Assembly: GCF_025376885.1 (NCBI RefSeq)
Contig: NZ_JAHUBR010000001.1
Location: 1,116,001-1,180,000, forward strand
Reading direction: 5' to 3'
Source: Pseudoruegeria sp. SHC-113
Lineage (GTDB): Bacteria > Pseudomonadota > Alphaproteobacteria > Rhodobacterales > Rhodobacteraceae
Length of the DNA stretch: 64,000 nucleotides
A program made the position numbers and the translations under genes. The notes under the pieces were generated by a model. The model ran no database searches. It had not been told where the DNA came from and saw only the letters and a list, made by a program, of their open reading frames with translations. Each line of letters opens with the position of its first letter. Position 1 is the first letter of the stretch. Positions 37,599-46,852 of the stretch are shown here, piece by piece.

Positions 37599-37649
37599 GG
37601 TCAACCTCACGGGTATGTTCTGCGTTGAATCCCTGCCGGAGGCTTGCTT

Positions 37650-38117
37650 ATGGCTGTTGCCCCTTTCCTAAGAACCTGTCTGTTGATCGCTGCCGTCCTG
37701 CCGCTTTCTAAAGGGGTGCATGCGCAAGGGGCGGACGGGTTTTCGAAAGCGCCGAGCGCCGTCAATATGGAGACGGATGTGCTCTTCTTCGCGTCGGGCT
37801 CCGATCGTCTGACCCCGGAATCCGACAAGCTTCTGACGGATTTGGCCGGGGTGATGAAAACCGAAGTCATGGCCGGGGCTTGCCTGCTTCTTGTCGGGCA
37901 TTCAGACACTGTCGGCCCGGAAGCGGCGAATCTGCGGATTTCGGAAAAACGCGCCGAACGCGTGCGTGCTCTATTGCAGGAACGCATGGCACCGCAGGAG
38001 ATTCAGATCGCCATTGAAGCCATGGGCGAAAGTGACCCGATCGAGGGGGAGCCGGGGGAGAGCGCGAAAAATCGCAGGGTTGTGATCTGGGCGCGGCGTT
38101 GCCCCGGAGCAGCTTGA
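37650..38117 (+). CDS. OmpA C-terminal-domain protein
   Basis: A 155-residue secreted protein: signal peptide residues 1-26 (cleavage near VHAQGA) and then a single OmpA-like peptidoglycan-binding domain. Landmarks are VLFFASGSDRLTPESDKLL, LLVGHSDTVGPEAANLRISEKRAERV and ESAKNRRVVIW, with the D-x-x-x-N/R pattern that holds diaminopimelate. No lipobox cysteine and no beta-barrel, so it would be a free periplasmic protein tied to the wall. GGAGG seven bases upstream fixes the ATG. It is divergent from the acyltransferase operon and shares its palindromic promoter region, so it is treated as part of the polysaccharide locus. Confidence 0.82.
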   Translation: MAVAPFLRTCLLIAAVLPLSKGVHAQGADGFSKAPSAVNMETDVLFFASGSDRLTPESDKLLTDLAGVMKTEVMAGACLLLVGHSDTVGPEAANLRISEKRAERVRALLQERMAPQEIQIAIEAMGESDPIEGEPGESAKNRRVVIWARRCPGAA

Positions 38118-38453
38118 GGCCTGGTTCGAAGAGCAGGGGGTTGGCGGGGTTTCGCAAGCCGATGCCGGGTTCCTTTTCCATCTGTCCGGGAATAGGGTTT
38201 CATGGTTCACGGCTCCAACAGAGGGATCAAGAGCTGTAGTTGTTGCGCGCTCAAAGGCTCAAATGCGCAGCGCCGACCGGGCAGATGCTTCTAAAAAGTA
38301 TGTGCCTGCCTTGGGCTCGCGCTTGGCCTGCGCCGGGGGTGGGCGATTGACTTCATCCTCTGGTGTAGCGGGGCGGACACCGGCGAACGTGGACACGTTT
38401 GGTAGATCAATTCTTCGGGCTTAAAAGGCAAAGGGCAGAGCGCAGCAAAAGAA
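38118..38453. other. Intergenic stretch without a convincing gene
   Basis: No start with a ribosome site gives a recognisable product. One plus-strand frame stays open from 38086 to about 38420 and reads plausibly at first (APEQLEAWFEEQG), but it has no start codon near its beginning and decays into arginine/serine-rich sequence. It may be a remnant or chance. Confidence 0.5.
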
Positions 38454-38480
38454 ACCCGCGCCGATGGCGCGGGTTTTTTG
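38454..38480. terminator. Bidirectional rho-independent terminator
   Basis: ACCCGCGCC-GAT-GGCGCGGGT followed by TTTTT on the plus strand; on the minus strand the same stem is followed by TTCTTTTG. It serves metG (minus) and would also stop transcripts from the OmpA-type gene (plus). Confidence 0.88.
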
Positions 38481-38561
38481 GTTGGGGGCCGGTGTTGTGT
38501 TCGGCAGAACGATGCAGCATCTGCCCCGCGGCTCTTGAAATGTGCCCGGGCGAAGGGTTGC

Positions 38562-40280
<1,719 letters not shown>

Positions 40281-40342
40281 GCGGGGAGCGCCTTTTTCTT
40301 GTTCGGGCTCCCTTTATCGCATGGCTTGCGCGGTGGAAAGCG

Positions 40343-41611
40343 TCAGTCGTCTTCTCGTGGCTTTGGCTCCGCTTCCGCGCTGCCCCGCGTGGGCTTGTCG
40401 CGCTCGCGGCCCATGAGGCGGCCAATGGTGAAGGAGGTGCGGGGCGCGTAGACGTAGCGCGTGCGCTCGGGCACAGTCGGTCGGGCGCGCATCCGGGTCA
40501 GGCCGAAGACCACCAGCACCACATGGCCCAGGGCGATGAAGGCGAAGAGGGCAGGCGGCCCGTAGGCTTCGATCAGGGCGGAGGTGAGCACCGGGCTGGC
40601 GATGGCGCCGAGCGCGAAGAGGAACATCAACGCGGCTGAAAGCTCGATCCGCTCGTGGCTTTCGGCGAAATCATGGGCATGCGCGGCGGAAACAGAATAG
40701 ATCGGGAATGTGGTGAAGCCGAAGAACGTCGCCGAGGCGAGGATGATGGCGGTGCTGCCGGTGCCTGCGACAACGGTCGTGATGCAGGAGAGCGTGGCGG
40801 CGGCGGAGAGCCAGATCAGCACCCAGCGGCGATCGTATTTGTCGGCCAGCCAGCCCACGGGATATTGCGCCAGTGCGCCCCCGGCCACGAAGGCGGCGAG
40901 GAACAGGCCGATCTGGTCGGCGCGCAGGCCCACCTCCTGCCCGTAAATTGGGCCGACCATGCGGAAGGCGGCGCTCGTGAGCCCTGCCACGATCACCCCG
41001 GCAGCGGCCAGCGGCGAGCGGCGCACGGCGATCATCGGGCGCAGGCGCGGGGAGTCCGGCGCTTCGGGCGGTTTGCTCGTGGTCAGCGCAAGCGGCAGCA
41101 GCGAGGCGCAGCAGATGATGGCGAGCAGGTTGTAAGAGATGAAATGCGCGGGCTCCAGAAAGGCAATCAGCAGCTGCGCAACGAGCGAGGCCCCCATGTC
41201 CACCACGCGGTACATGCCCATGGCGCGGCCCCGGCTTTCGTTGGTGACCTTCGCGTTCAGCCAGCTTTCGATCACCGTGTAGCAGCCCGCCACGCACATG
41301 CCCGAGGCCACACGCATCAGCGCCCAGGCGGTCGGGTCCACGATCATCATGTGGCTCATAAGTCCGATGGCCCCGGCGGCGGCGAAGGCGGCGAAGGCGC
41401 GGCTGGGGCCGACGCTGCCCATCAGGCGCGGGGCCCACCAGCAGCCGATGAAGAAGCCGAAGAAATGCGCCGAGCCAAGGAAGCCGACCTGCGCCGGTGT
41501 GAAATCGAGCGCGAGGCCCGAGAGCGCGTCCAGCGGGCCGACGCCACCGGAGGACAGCTGCAGGAAGACGACCGACAGCAACAGGGCGGCGAAGGAGATC
41601 ATCAGGCGCAT
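40343..41611 (-). CDS. MFS transporter, YcaD/CynX-like
   Basis: A 422-residue protein with twelve predicted membrane helices and a charged C-terminal tail (RERDKPTRGSAEAEPKPREDD). The half-loop GFFIGCWWAPRLMGSVGPSRAF and WLADKYDRRWVLI (A-motif copy in the second half) are MFS hallmarks; IESWLNAKVTNESRGRAMGMYRVVDMG matches the YcaD-like branch, whose substrates are unknown. It is 62 bases upstream of metG on the same strand and 116 bases downstream of yceI. Confidence 0.85.
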   Translation of the reverse strand: MRLMISFAALLLSVVFLQLSSGGVGPLDALSGLALDFTPAQVGFLGSAHFFGFFIGCWWAPRLMGSVGPSRAFAAFAAAGAIGLMSHMMIVDPTAWALMRVASGMCVAGCYTVIESWLNAKVTNESRGRAMGMYRVVDMGASLVAQLLIAFLEPAHFISYNLLAIICCASLLPLALTTSKPPEAPDSPRLRPMIAVRRSPLAAAGVIVAGLTSAAFRMVGPIYGQEVGLRADQIGLFLAAFVAGGALAQYPVGWLADKYDRRWVLIWLSAAATLSCITTVVAGTGSTAIILASATFFGFTTFPIYSVSAAHAHDFAESHERIELSAALMFLFALGAIASPVLTSALIEAYGPPALFAFIALGHVVLVVFGLTRMRARPTVPERTRYVYAPRTSFTIGRLMGRERDKPTRGSAEAEPKPREDD

Positions 41612-41727
41612 GGCGCAAAAGGGCTTTCGGTTTTGGCCGCAGGCAGGCTCAGGCTAGGGGGGCGCTTCGCCGCGCGTCTTGCCCGAAGTCGACACCTCGT
41701 GTCGGAAACCGGGGCTTTGCGCCTGCC

Positions 41728-42312
41728 TCAGGGGGCGCGTTGGATTCGCGCGCGGATCGACAGGTCAATCGGATCCTGCACGAATTGCGGAAAGCCGTCA
41801 GCCCCGAATGCCCCCCGGCTGATGCGCCCGGTGAGCAGGATGGTGAGCTGGCTCAGATCGCCCTCGGCCTGCCCGCGCTGCCGGTAAAGCCGGGCCTGCA
41901 GCGTGACGGGGCGTGTGATACCACGGATGGTCAGATCGCCCTGCATCTGCGCGCGGGCGGGGGAGCCGGTTATGCTGCGGCTCTGGAAGGTGATCGTGGG
42001 GTGGTTGGCCACGTCCAGCACTTGCCCGCCCAGCATGGCCTCGGTGGCAAAGGGCAGGCCCGCATCGGCACGCGCGGGCAGCAGGGTGACGGAGACGCTG
42101 CTGCGGCTCACATCGGTGAAGTCGATGCGGATGTCGGCCTCGGCCACGGGCATCTGCCCGCGCACGCGCTCGGCGTTGAGGAAATAGCTGAAGCCCACGG
42201 TGGAGGCTTCGGGCTGCAGCGCGTAGCCCACGGGCGCCGCTGCCACGGGCGTTGCGGCAAGGCAGAGGGCGAAGAACGGGGCGCAAAGAGAAGAGGCGAG
42301 TCGCTTCAGCAT
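41728..42312 (-). CDS. YceI-family periplasmic lipid-binding protein
   Basis: A 194-residue protein with a signal peptide (residues 1-25, cleavage near VAAAPV) and a YceI lipocalin-like barrel: YALQPEASTVGFSY, AEADIRIDFTDVSRS, ANHPTITFQSRSI, MQGDLTIRGITRPVTL and a C-terminal FVQDPIDLSIRARI strand. YceI proteins bind isoprenoid or amphiphilic molecules in the periplasm. It begins 57 bases after the imuA-like gene on the same strand, so SOS-driven read-through is possible. Confidence 0.9.
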   Translation of the reverse strand: MLKRLASSLCAPFFALCLAATPVAAAPVGYALQPEASTVGFSYFLNAERVRGQMPVAEADIRIDFTDVSRSSVSVTLLPARADAGLPFATEAMLGGQVLDVANHPTITFQSRSITGSPARAQMQGDLTIRGITRPVTLQARLYRQRGQAEGDLSQLTILLTGRISRGAFGADGFPQFVQDPIDLSIRARIQRAP

Positions 42313-42368
42313 GGGCTTAGGTTAGGCCGATGCTGCGGGTTTGCCTGTCACGTTTTCGGGAAGCGGGG

Positions 42369-42995
42369 TTACGCGGCCTCCGGCTGCAGATCGAAGGCGG
42401 GGCCTCGGTTGCTGGCCCGGTTGCTGGCCTGAGTGCTCACCTGCCAGCGTTTCACCGGGGCATTTCGGGCGCGGCTGCGGGTCAGCTGCCAGCGCTCCTG
42501 CGCGCCGGTATGGGCGGCGGCGAACTGCCAGCGGCTTTCCACGCCCTGCGCACCGCCCTCGCCGGGGGTGAGCAGCAGGCCAAGGGGGGCAAAGCGCCCC
42601 TCAGCCGCGCCGGTCTCCGCCGCGAGGTGCAGCCTGCGCACCGGGGTGAGCGCGGGCGGTGCAGGCAGATCGGCCACCACCAGCGGCACGGCACCAGAGC
42701 GCAGCCCTTCCTCCATCGCCCAGAGCAGATCCTCGGGCCGGCGCGGGGTGGCAAAGAGGAAGCGCCCCGGCGCGGCGAAGCGCACCATGCCCTGCCCATG
42801 CAGCGCGTCGGGCAGCCAGCCGGGGCTGATCCAGAGCACCGGCCCCTCCTGTGCGCCGGCCAGAATCATCGCCAGCGTGTGCCGGGCCCCGCCGCAGAAC
42901 TCATGGGTGCGCGCCTTCGCAAGGCCCAGATCGCCGATCAGCGGGGCCTCGGCGGCGGGGCGGTGGGGTTTATGGCTCAGAATCGCAGGGGTCAT
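42369..42995 (-). CDS. imuA: ImuA-like protein of the SOS mutagenesis family
   Basis: A 208-residue protein matching roseobacter ImuA homologues: HEFCGGARHTLAMILAGAQ, GPVLWISPGWLPDAL, RRPEDLLWAMEEGLRSGAVPLVVADL, RRLHLAAETGAAEG and GVESRWQFAAA. ImuA is a RecA-like accessory factor that, with ImuB and DnaE2, carries out translesion synthesis after DNA damage. An exact LexA box lies 19 bases upstream of the chosen start, which supports the assignment strongly. Two in-frame starts exist (42995 and 43013); the second abuts the LexA box, so 42995 is preferred, though neither has a good ribosome site. imuB and dnaE2 are not downstream; yceI is. Confidence 0.75.
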   Translation of the reverse strand: MTPAILSHKPHRPAAEAPLIGDLGLAKARTHEFCGGARHTLAMILAGAQEGPVLWISPGWLPDALHGQGMVRFAAPGRFLFATPRRPEDLLWAMEEGLRSGAVPLVVADLPAPPALTPVRRLHLAAETGAAEGRFAPLGLLLTPGEGGAQGVESRWQFAAAHTGAQERWQLTRSRARNAPVKRWQVSTQASNRASNRGPAFDLQPEAA

Positions 42996-43013
42996 GGGAA
43001 GGGAGGCTAGCAT

Positions 43014-43028
43014 GTTCTTGTTATGTTC
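43014..43028 (-). promoter_or_regulatory. LexA (SOS) box, Rhodobacter type
   Basis: GTTC-TTGTTAT-GTTC, an exact match to the alphaproteobacterial LexA direct repeat GTTC-N7-GTTC. It lies just upstream of the imuA-like gene and 89 bases from the divergent aldo/keto reductase gene. Confidence 0.85.
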
Positions 43029-43116
43029 TCAATCTTCACATCCTGCCCAAACTCTGGGCTTGCGATTCGCGCTCTGGTGGTTAGCCTCCCTCCTGATTTC
43101 CAAAAAAGGCGGCGAT

Positions 43117-44163
43117 ATGCGCAAGGTAACCCTCGGTCGGACAGACCTGCTGGTAAGTGAACTCTGTTTGGGCTCCATGACATGGGGCACCCAAAACACG
43201 CTCGATGAGGCCTGCGGGCAGATCGACATGGCGCTTGAGCGCGGGGTGAACTTCATCGACACGGCCGAGATGTACCCGGTGAACCCGGTGAAGGCCGAGA
43301 CGGTGGGGCGCACCGAAACCTATATCGGGGAGTGGGTGGCCCGCTCCGGGCGGCGCGACGAGGTGGTGATCGCCACCAAACACGCCGGGCTGAACGAGCG
43401 TTTCGTGCGCCCCGGCGAGCCGATCAGCGGCGCCACGATGCATGCCTGCGTGGATGCGTCGCTCAAGCGGCTGCAGACGGATGTGATCGATCTTTACCAG
43501 CTGCACTGGCCGAACCGGGGCTCTTTCCACTTCCGCCAGATCTGGAATTATGACCCGTCCAAACAGGATCGCGCCGCCACCATCGCCAATATGGTCGATG
43601 TGCTGGAGGCGATGAGCGCGCTGCAGAAAGCGGGCAAGGTGCGCCACTTCGGGCTCTCCAACGAAAGCGCCTGGGGCACGACGCAATGGCTCATGCAGGC
43701 CGAGGCACTGGGCGCGCCGCGGATGGAGACGATCCAGAACGAATACTCCCTTCTGTGCCGCCAGTTCGACAGCGATCTGGCCGAGATGAGCGTGAATGAA
43801 GATGTCACGCTGCTGGCCTTTTCACCGCTGGCCACCGGCCTGCTGACCGGCAAATACGACGGCGGCAAAACCGTGCCCGAAGGCTCACGCCTGGCGCTGA
43901 ACGGCGATCTGGGCGGGCGCGTGGGGCCGCGAGTCTGGCCCGCCGTGGAGGCCTATCTGGCGATTGCGCGCAAGCACGGGCTGGATCCGTCGCAGATGGC
44001 GATTGCCTGGTGCCTGACGCGCCCCTTCAAGACGATCCCGATCTTCGGCGCCACCTCGCTGGCGCAGCTGGACGTGGCGCTGGGCGCAAGTGATGTTGTA
44101 TTGAGTGACGAGGTTTTGCAGGAGATCGACAGCGCGCATCGCGCCCATCCCATGCCGTATTGA
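43117..44163 (+). CDS. Aldo/keto reductase, Tas-like
   Basis: A 348-residue NADPH-dependent oxidoreductase with the AKR barrel. The catalytic tetrad is visible: Asp and Tyr in NFIDTAEMYP, Lys in VIATKHAG and His in LYQLHWPNRG. The long insert GSFHFRQIWNYDPSKQD and the C-terminal SAHRAHPMPY are typical of the Tas/YajO branch (E. coli Tas suppresses a tyrosine auxotrophy). AAAAGGCGG precedes the ATG. Its stop codon overlaps the start of the next gene (TGATG), so the two are coupled. Confidence 0.9.
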   Translation: MRKVTLGRTDLLVSELCLGSMTWGTQNTLDEACGQIDMALERGVNFIDTAEMYPVNPVKAETVGRTETYIGEWVARSGRRDEVVIATKHAGLNERFVRPGEPISGATMHACVDASLKRLQTDVIDLYQLHWPNRGSFHFRQIWNYDPSKQDRAATIANMVDVLEAMSALQKAGKVRHFGLSNESAWGTTQWLMQAEALGAPRMETIQNEYSLLCRQFDSDLAEMSVNEDVTLLAFSPLATGLLTGKYDGGKTVPEGSRLALNGDLGGRVGPRVWPAVEAYLAIARKHGLDPSQMAIAWCLTRPFKTIPIFGATSLAQLDVALGASDVVLSDEVLQEIDSAHRAHPMPY

Positions 44164-44663
44164 TGCGCCACGAGAAGCTTCATACCGCCTCCGTTCTGGG
44201 CTGCGGCGCCGCCGGGCGCCTCTGGGCCAGCCGCTTCCTTGCCTCGGGTTGGGAGGTGGTTCTATTTGATCCCGACCCTGCGCGATCCGAAGCCCTGCTG
44301 GAAGCCTTGAGCGCCGCCCATCCGGGCGGGCGCGTCTCTGTCGTGGGGGCGATCTCGGCCGCCGTGGGGCAGGCGAGCTGGATTCAGGATTGCGTGCCCG
44401 ACCGTCTGACGCTCAAGCGCACGCTCTATCAGCGCGTGCAGGGCCATTGCCGGGAGGACGCGCTTGTCTGCAGTTCGAGCAAAGGCTTCAAGCTGGAGCA
44501 GATCCGCCGTTGCGCTACGCGGCCCCGTCAGATCCTGAAGGTGACGCTCTGCGAGCAGACGCTTTCGCCGAAAGTGGAGGCCAGCGCCTCGGCTGATCCG
44601 GCCCTGATGGCGCGCGCGGAGGAGCTGCTGCGCTGGGCCGAGCCGCTGCCTGCGCATGTTTAG
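44163..44663 (+). CDS. Short 3-hydroxyacyl-CoA dehydrogenase-like NAD-binding protein
   Basis: A 166-residue protein containing only a Rossmann domain: VLGCGAAGRLWASRFLASGW (G-x-G-x-x-G/A), VVLFDPDP with the NAD-ribose acid, and the segment IQDCVPDRLTLKRTLYQRV that matches the V-x-E-x-x-x-x-K loop of 3-hydroxyacyl-CoA or carnitine dehydrogenases, with SSSKGFKLEQI at the catalytic-Ser position. The helical C-terminal dimer and substrate domain of the ~300-residue enzymes is missing. It is coupled to the aldo/keto reductase. It may be a truncated gene or a reduced family; it ends cleanly before a hairpin. Confidence 0.65.
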   Translation: MRHEKLHTASVLGCGAAGRLWASRFLASGWEVVLFDPDPARSEALLEALSAAHPGGRVSVVGAISAAVGQASWIQDCVPDRLTLKRTLYQRVQGHCREDALVCSSSKGFKLEQIRRCATRPRQILKVTLCEQTLSPKVEASASADPALMARAEELLRWAEPLPAHV

Positions 44664-44676
44664 GTTAAAGCTCTGA

Positions 44677-44714
44677 GGCCAGCCCCTTCCCAGTGAGAGT
44701 GTCGGGGGCTGGCC
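44677..44714. terminator. Hairpin between convergent genes
   Basis: GGCCAGCCCC and GGGGCTGGCC form a perfect ten-base stem around an 18-base loop. There is no T-run on either side, so termination would be weak or factor-dependent. Confidence 0.45.
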
Positions 44715-44740
44715 GGCGATGCCGGCTGATTGCATGTCGG

Positions 44741-45598
44741 CTAAAGCGCCGCCTCAAGCCCCTCCAGAAATCCCGGAATATCGCGGGAATCCACCGCAGC
44801 CTCGCGCACCAGCCAGTCGAAGTGGCGCGTGATGGCCTGCACCCGTTCGGTGTCGCGGAAGGCGATGTAGTTGCGCCCCAGATAGATCACCGCCAGCAGC
44901 GGGCCGAACACCGTGACCGGCGCGGAATAGAGCCTGCGCGCATCAAACAGCACGATCCGCAGCGTCGGATAAAGCTGATCATAGAGCGCGATCAGGTGGC
45001 GCAGTTGGGCGGCGCGCAGATCGCGGCCCAGATCGGCGTAATAGCCCTCGCCGCGCGCGAAGGCCTCGATCTCGTGGCGGGGCAGGGCGATCTCGTAATC
45101 CGAACGCGCGCTGCGCATCCAGCGCAGGCGGTCCTCCATCGCGCCGATGGCCTGATCCGTGGTGCGCCCCAGCTGCGGCAGGTATTCCCAGCGCAGCATG
45201 TCGCGGGTTTTCAACATGTCGGGCAGCGTCGCGGGGACGTGGCGGATCTTGTAGCCCGCCGCCTCCTGATGCCAGGCGAAGATCTCGTCATCCACCAGCG
45301 CGCGCGGTGCTTCCGTCATGGTGAGCGCATTGGCCATCAGGTCCGCCGCAAGTTCGGGGCGGTTCGTCAGGCCAAGGAGCCAATCCGCCGAAACCCCGAG
45401 ATGGGCCGCGCATTCCGCCGCCAGCTGGGCGTTGGGCAGACGGGCCGTCTGCGAGGTGAGGATCTGTGAGATCGTGGAGCGGTCCACCCCCACCGCGCGG
45501 GACAGCGCGCTACGGTTGCTGCCGCGCTCCTGCATGGCCTGCGCGAGCCTTTCGCGGAAGAGCAGGGCGCGATCCCGCTTGTCGGTTTTTGTCATCAT
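44741..45598 (-). CDS. XRE-family transcriptional regulator
   Basis: A 285-residue regulator with an N-terminal helix-turn-helix (residues ~14-75: FRERLAQAMQERGSNRSALSRAVGVDRSTISQIL) and a ~200-residue C-terminal domain of unknown ligand (YYADLGRDLRAAQLRHLIALYDQLYPTLRIVLFD). A 23-base imperfect palindrome lies 8-30 bases upstream of its start, suggesting self-control and control of the divergent DUF2061/desaturase pair. Target and signal unknown. Confidence 0.82.
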   Translation of the reverse strand: MMTKTDKRDRALLFRERLAQAMQERGSNRSALSRAVGVDRSTISQILTSQTARLPNAQLAAECAAHLGVSADWLLGLTNRPELAADLMANALTMTEAPRALVDDEIFAWHQEAAGYKIRHVPATLPDMLKTRDMLRWEYLPQLGRTTDQAIGAMEDRLRWMRSARSDYEIALPRHEIEAFARGEGYYADLGRDLRAAQLRHLIALYDQLYPTLRIVLFDARRLYSAPVTVFGPLLAVIYLGRNYIAFRDTERVQAITRHFDWLVREAAVDSRDIPGFLEGLEAAL

Positions 45599-45605
45599 CG
45601 CTGTG

Positions 45606-45628
45606 TTTTCTCACCAATGTTGGGAAAA
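45606..45628. promoter_or_regulatory. Candidate operator for the XRE regulator
   Basis: TTTTCTCACCA-A-TGTTGGGAAAA: two 11-base arms agreeing at nine positions around a single central base. It is immediately upstream of the XRE gene and about 80 bases from the divergent DUF2061 start. Confidence 0.5.
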
Positions 45629-45706
45629 CCTTGTGCATCCACCAGATACCTCCCGGTACGGGCTCTGGCTAGAAAAAAGAAACAACAAAAAACCCGTGAG
45701 GCAGGC

Positions 45707-45913
45707 ATGGACAGCACCGGACGCACCTTCGTGAAAGCTCTTCTGTGGCAGGTGACGGGCATCCTCTGCACCGTGATCATCGGGCTGGTGCTGACAGGCT
45801 CCGCCGCGCTCGGCGGCAAGATCGCGCTGGCCAATGCAGCCCTCGGCTTCGCGCTTTACGCGATTTACGAGCGGCTCTGGGCGCGGGTGCGCTGGGGGCG
45901 GGCGGATGCGTGA
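45707..45913 (+). CDS. DUF2061 small membrane protein
   Basis: A 68-residue protein beginning GRTFVKALLWQVTGILCTVI, the DUF2061 signature, with two membrane helices (residues ~10-30 and 36-52) and a basic tail. Function unknown. TGAGG upstream fixes the ATG. It overlaps the desaturase gene by eight bases, so they are probably one unit. Confidence 0.85.
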   Translation: MDSTGRTFVKALLWQVTGILCTVIIGLVLTGSAALGGKIALANAALGFALYAIYERLWARVRWGRADA

Positions 45914-46814
45914 GCGAGGCGGAAAAGGCGGCGTGGAATGGATCACGCTGGCCACACTGGCGGGCTGCTATGGGGCATGGGCGTTGGCCATTTTCTGCCT
46001 GGCGGACCTCAGCCCCTTGGCGGCAGGGCTTTTGGCAGCGCTCGCCATCGCGCTGCATTCCTCGCTGCAACATGAGGCGCTTCACGGCCACCCCTTCCGC
46101 AACGCAACCGCCAATGCCGCGCTCGTCTTCCCGGCGCTGGGGCTTTTCATCCCCTACGCGCGCTTTCGCGACACCCATCTCGCCCACCACCGCGATGCGG
46201 CGCTGACGGACCCATACGACGATCCGGAATCCTACTACCTCGCGCCGGAAAGCTGGGGCCGGCTCTGCGCGATCCGGCGCGGGCTTTATACCTTCAACAA
46301 CACGCTCTTCGGGCGGATGCTGATCGGCCCGGCGCTAGGGCAGGCCTGTTTCCTGATCACCGAGGTGCGCGCCTTCCGGGCAGGCGCGCCGGGGATTGCA
46401 CGCGCCTGGGGGCTGCACGCGCTCTCCGTCGCGCTCGTGCTTTGGGCGGTTTCCTTCTCGGCTCTGCCGCTTTGGGCCTACGCGCTGGCGGCCTATGGTG
46501 GGATGTCGATCCTGAAGATCCGCACCTTTCTGGAGCATCAGGCGCATGAGCGCGCCCGCGCCCGCACAGTGATCATCGAAGATCGCGGCCCGCTGGCCTT
46601 TCTCTTCCTCAACAACAACCTGCACGTGGTGCACCACATGCACCCGCGCGTGGCGTGGTATCGCCTTCCCGGCCTCTACCGCAAACACCGCGCCCATTAC
46701 CTGCGGGTCAACGATGGCTACCGCTACAATAGCTACACCGAGGTGCTGCGCCGCTACGCCTTTCGCCGTAAGGATCCGGTGATCCATCCGCTGATCGCGC
46801 ATCCCGGCGAATAA
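45906..46814 (+). CDS. Membrane fatty-acid desaturase/hydroxylase-like protein
   Basis: A 302-residue membrane diiron enzyme. All three histidine clusters are present: HEALHGH, HLAHHRDAALTDPYDDPE and HVVHHMHPRVAWY. Between them lie about four membrane helices. The family inserts double bonds or hydroxyls into fatty acids, carotenoids or sterol-like lipids using O2. The C-terminal YRYNSYTEVLRRYAFRRKDPVIHP is typical of roseobacter homologues of unassigned substrate. It starts within the DUF2061 gene. Confidence 0.87.
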   Translation: MRERGGKGGVEWITLATLAGCYGAWALAIFCLADLSPLAAGLLAALAIALHSSLQHEALHGHPFRNATANAALVFPALGLFIPYARFRDTHLAHHRDAALTDPYDDPESYYLAPESWGRLCAIRRGLYTFNNTLFGRMLIGPALGQACFLITEVRAFRAGAPGIARAWGLHALSVALVLWAVSFSALPLWAYALAAYGGMSILKIRTFLEHQAHERARARTVIIEDRGPLAFLFLNNNLHVVHHMHPRVAWYRLPGLYRKHRAHYLRVNDGYRYNSYTEVLRRYAFRRKDPVIHPLIAHPGE

Positions 46815-46852
46815 AGGCTCGACATTTCCGGCCCATGGGGTAGGCGCTGGGT

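Noticed and set aside
38086-38420. Open plus-strand frame after the OmpA-type gene beginning SGRGVAPEQLEAWFEEQG
   Set aside because: No start codon near its beginning, and the sequence loses protein character after about 35 residues.
41690-41704. Hairpin CGACAC-CTC-GTGTCG between yceI and the MFS gene as terminator
   Set aside because: Short stem with no T-run on the minus strand; read-through is as likely.
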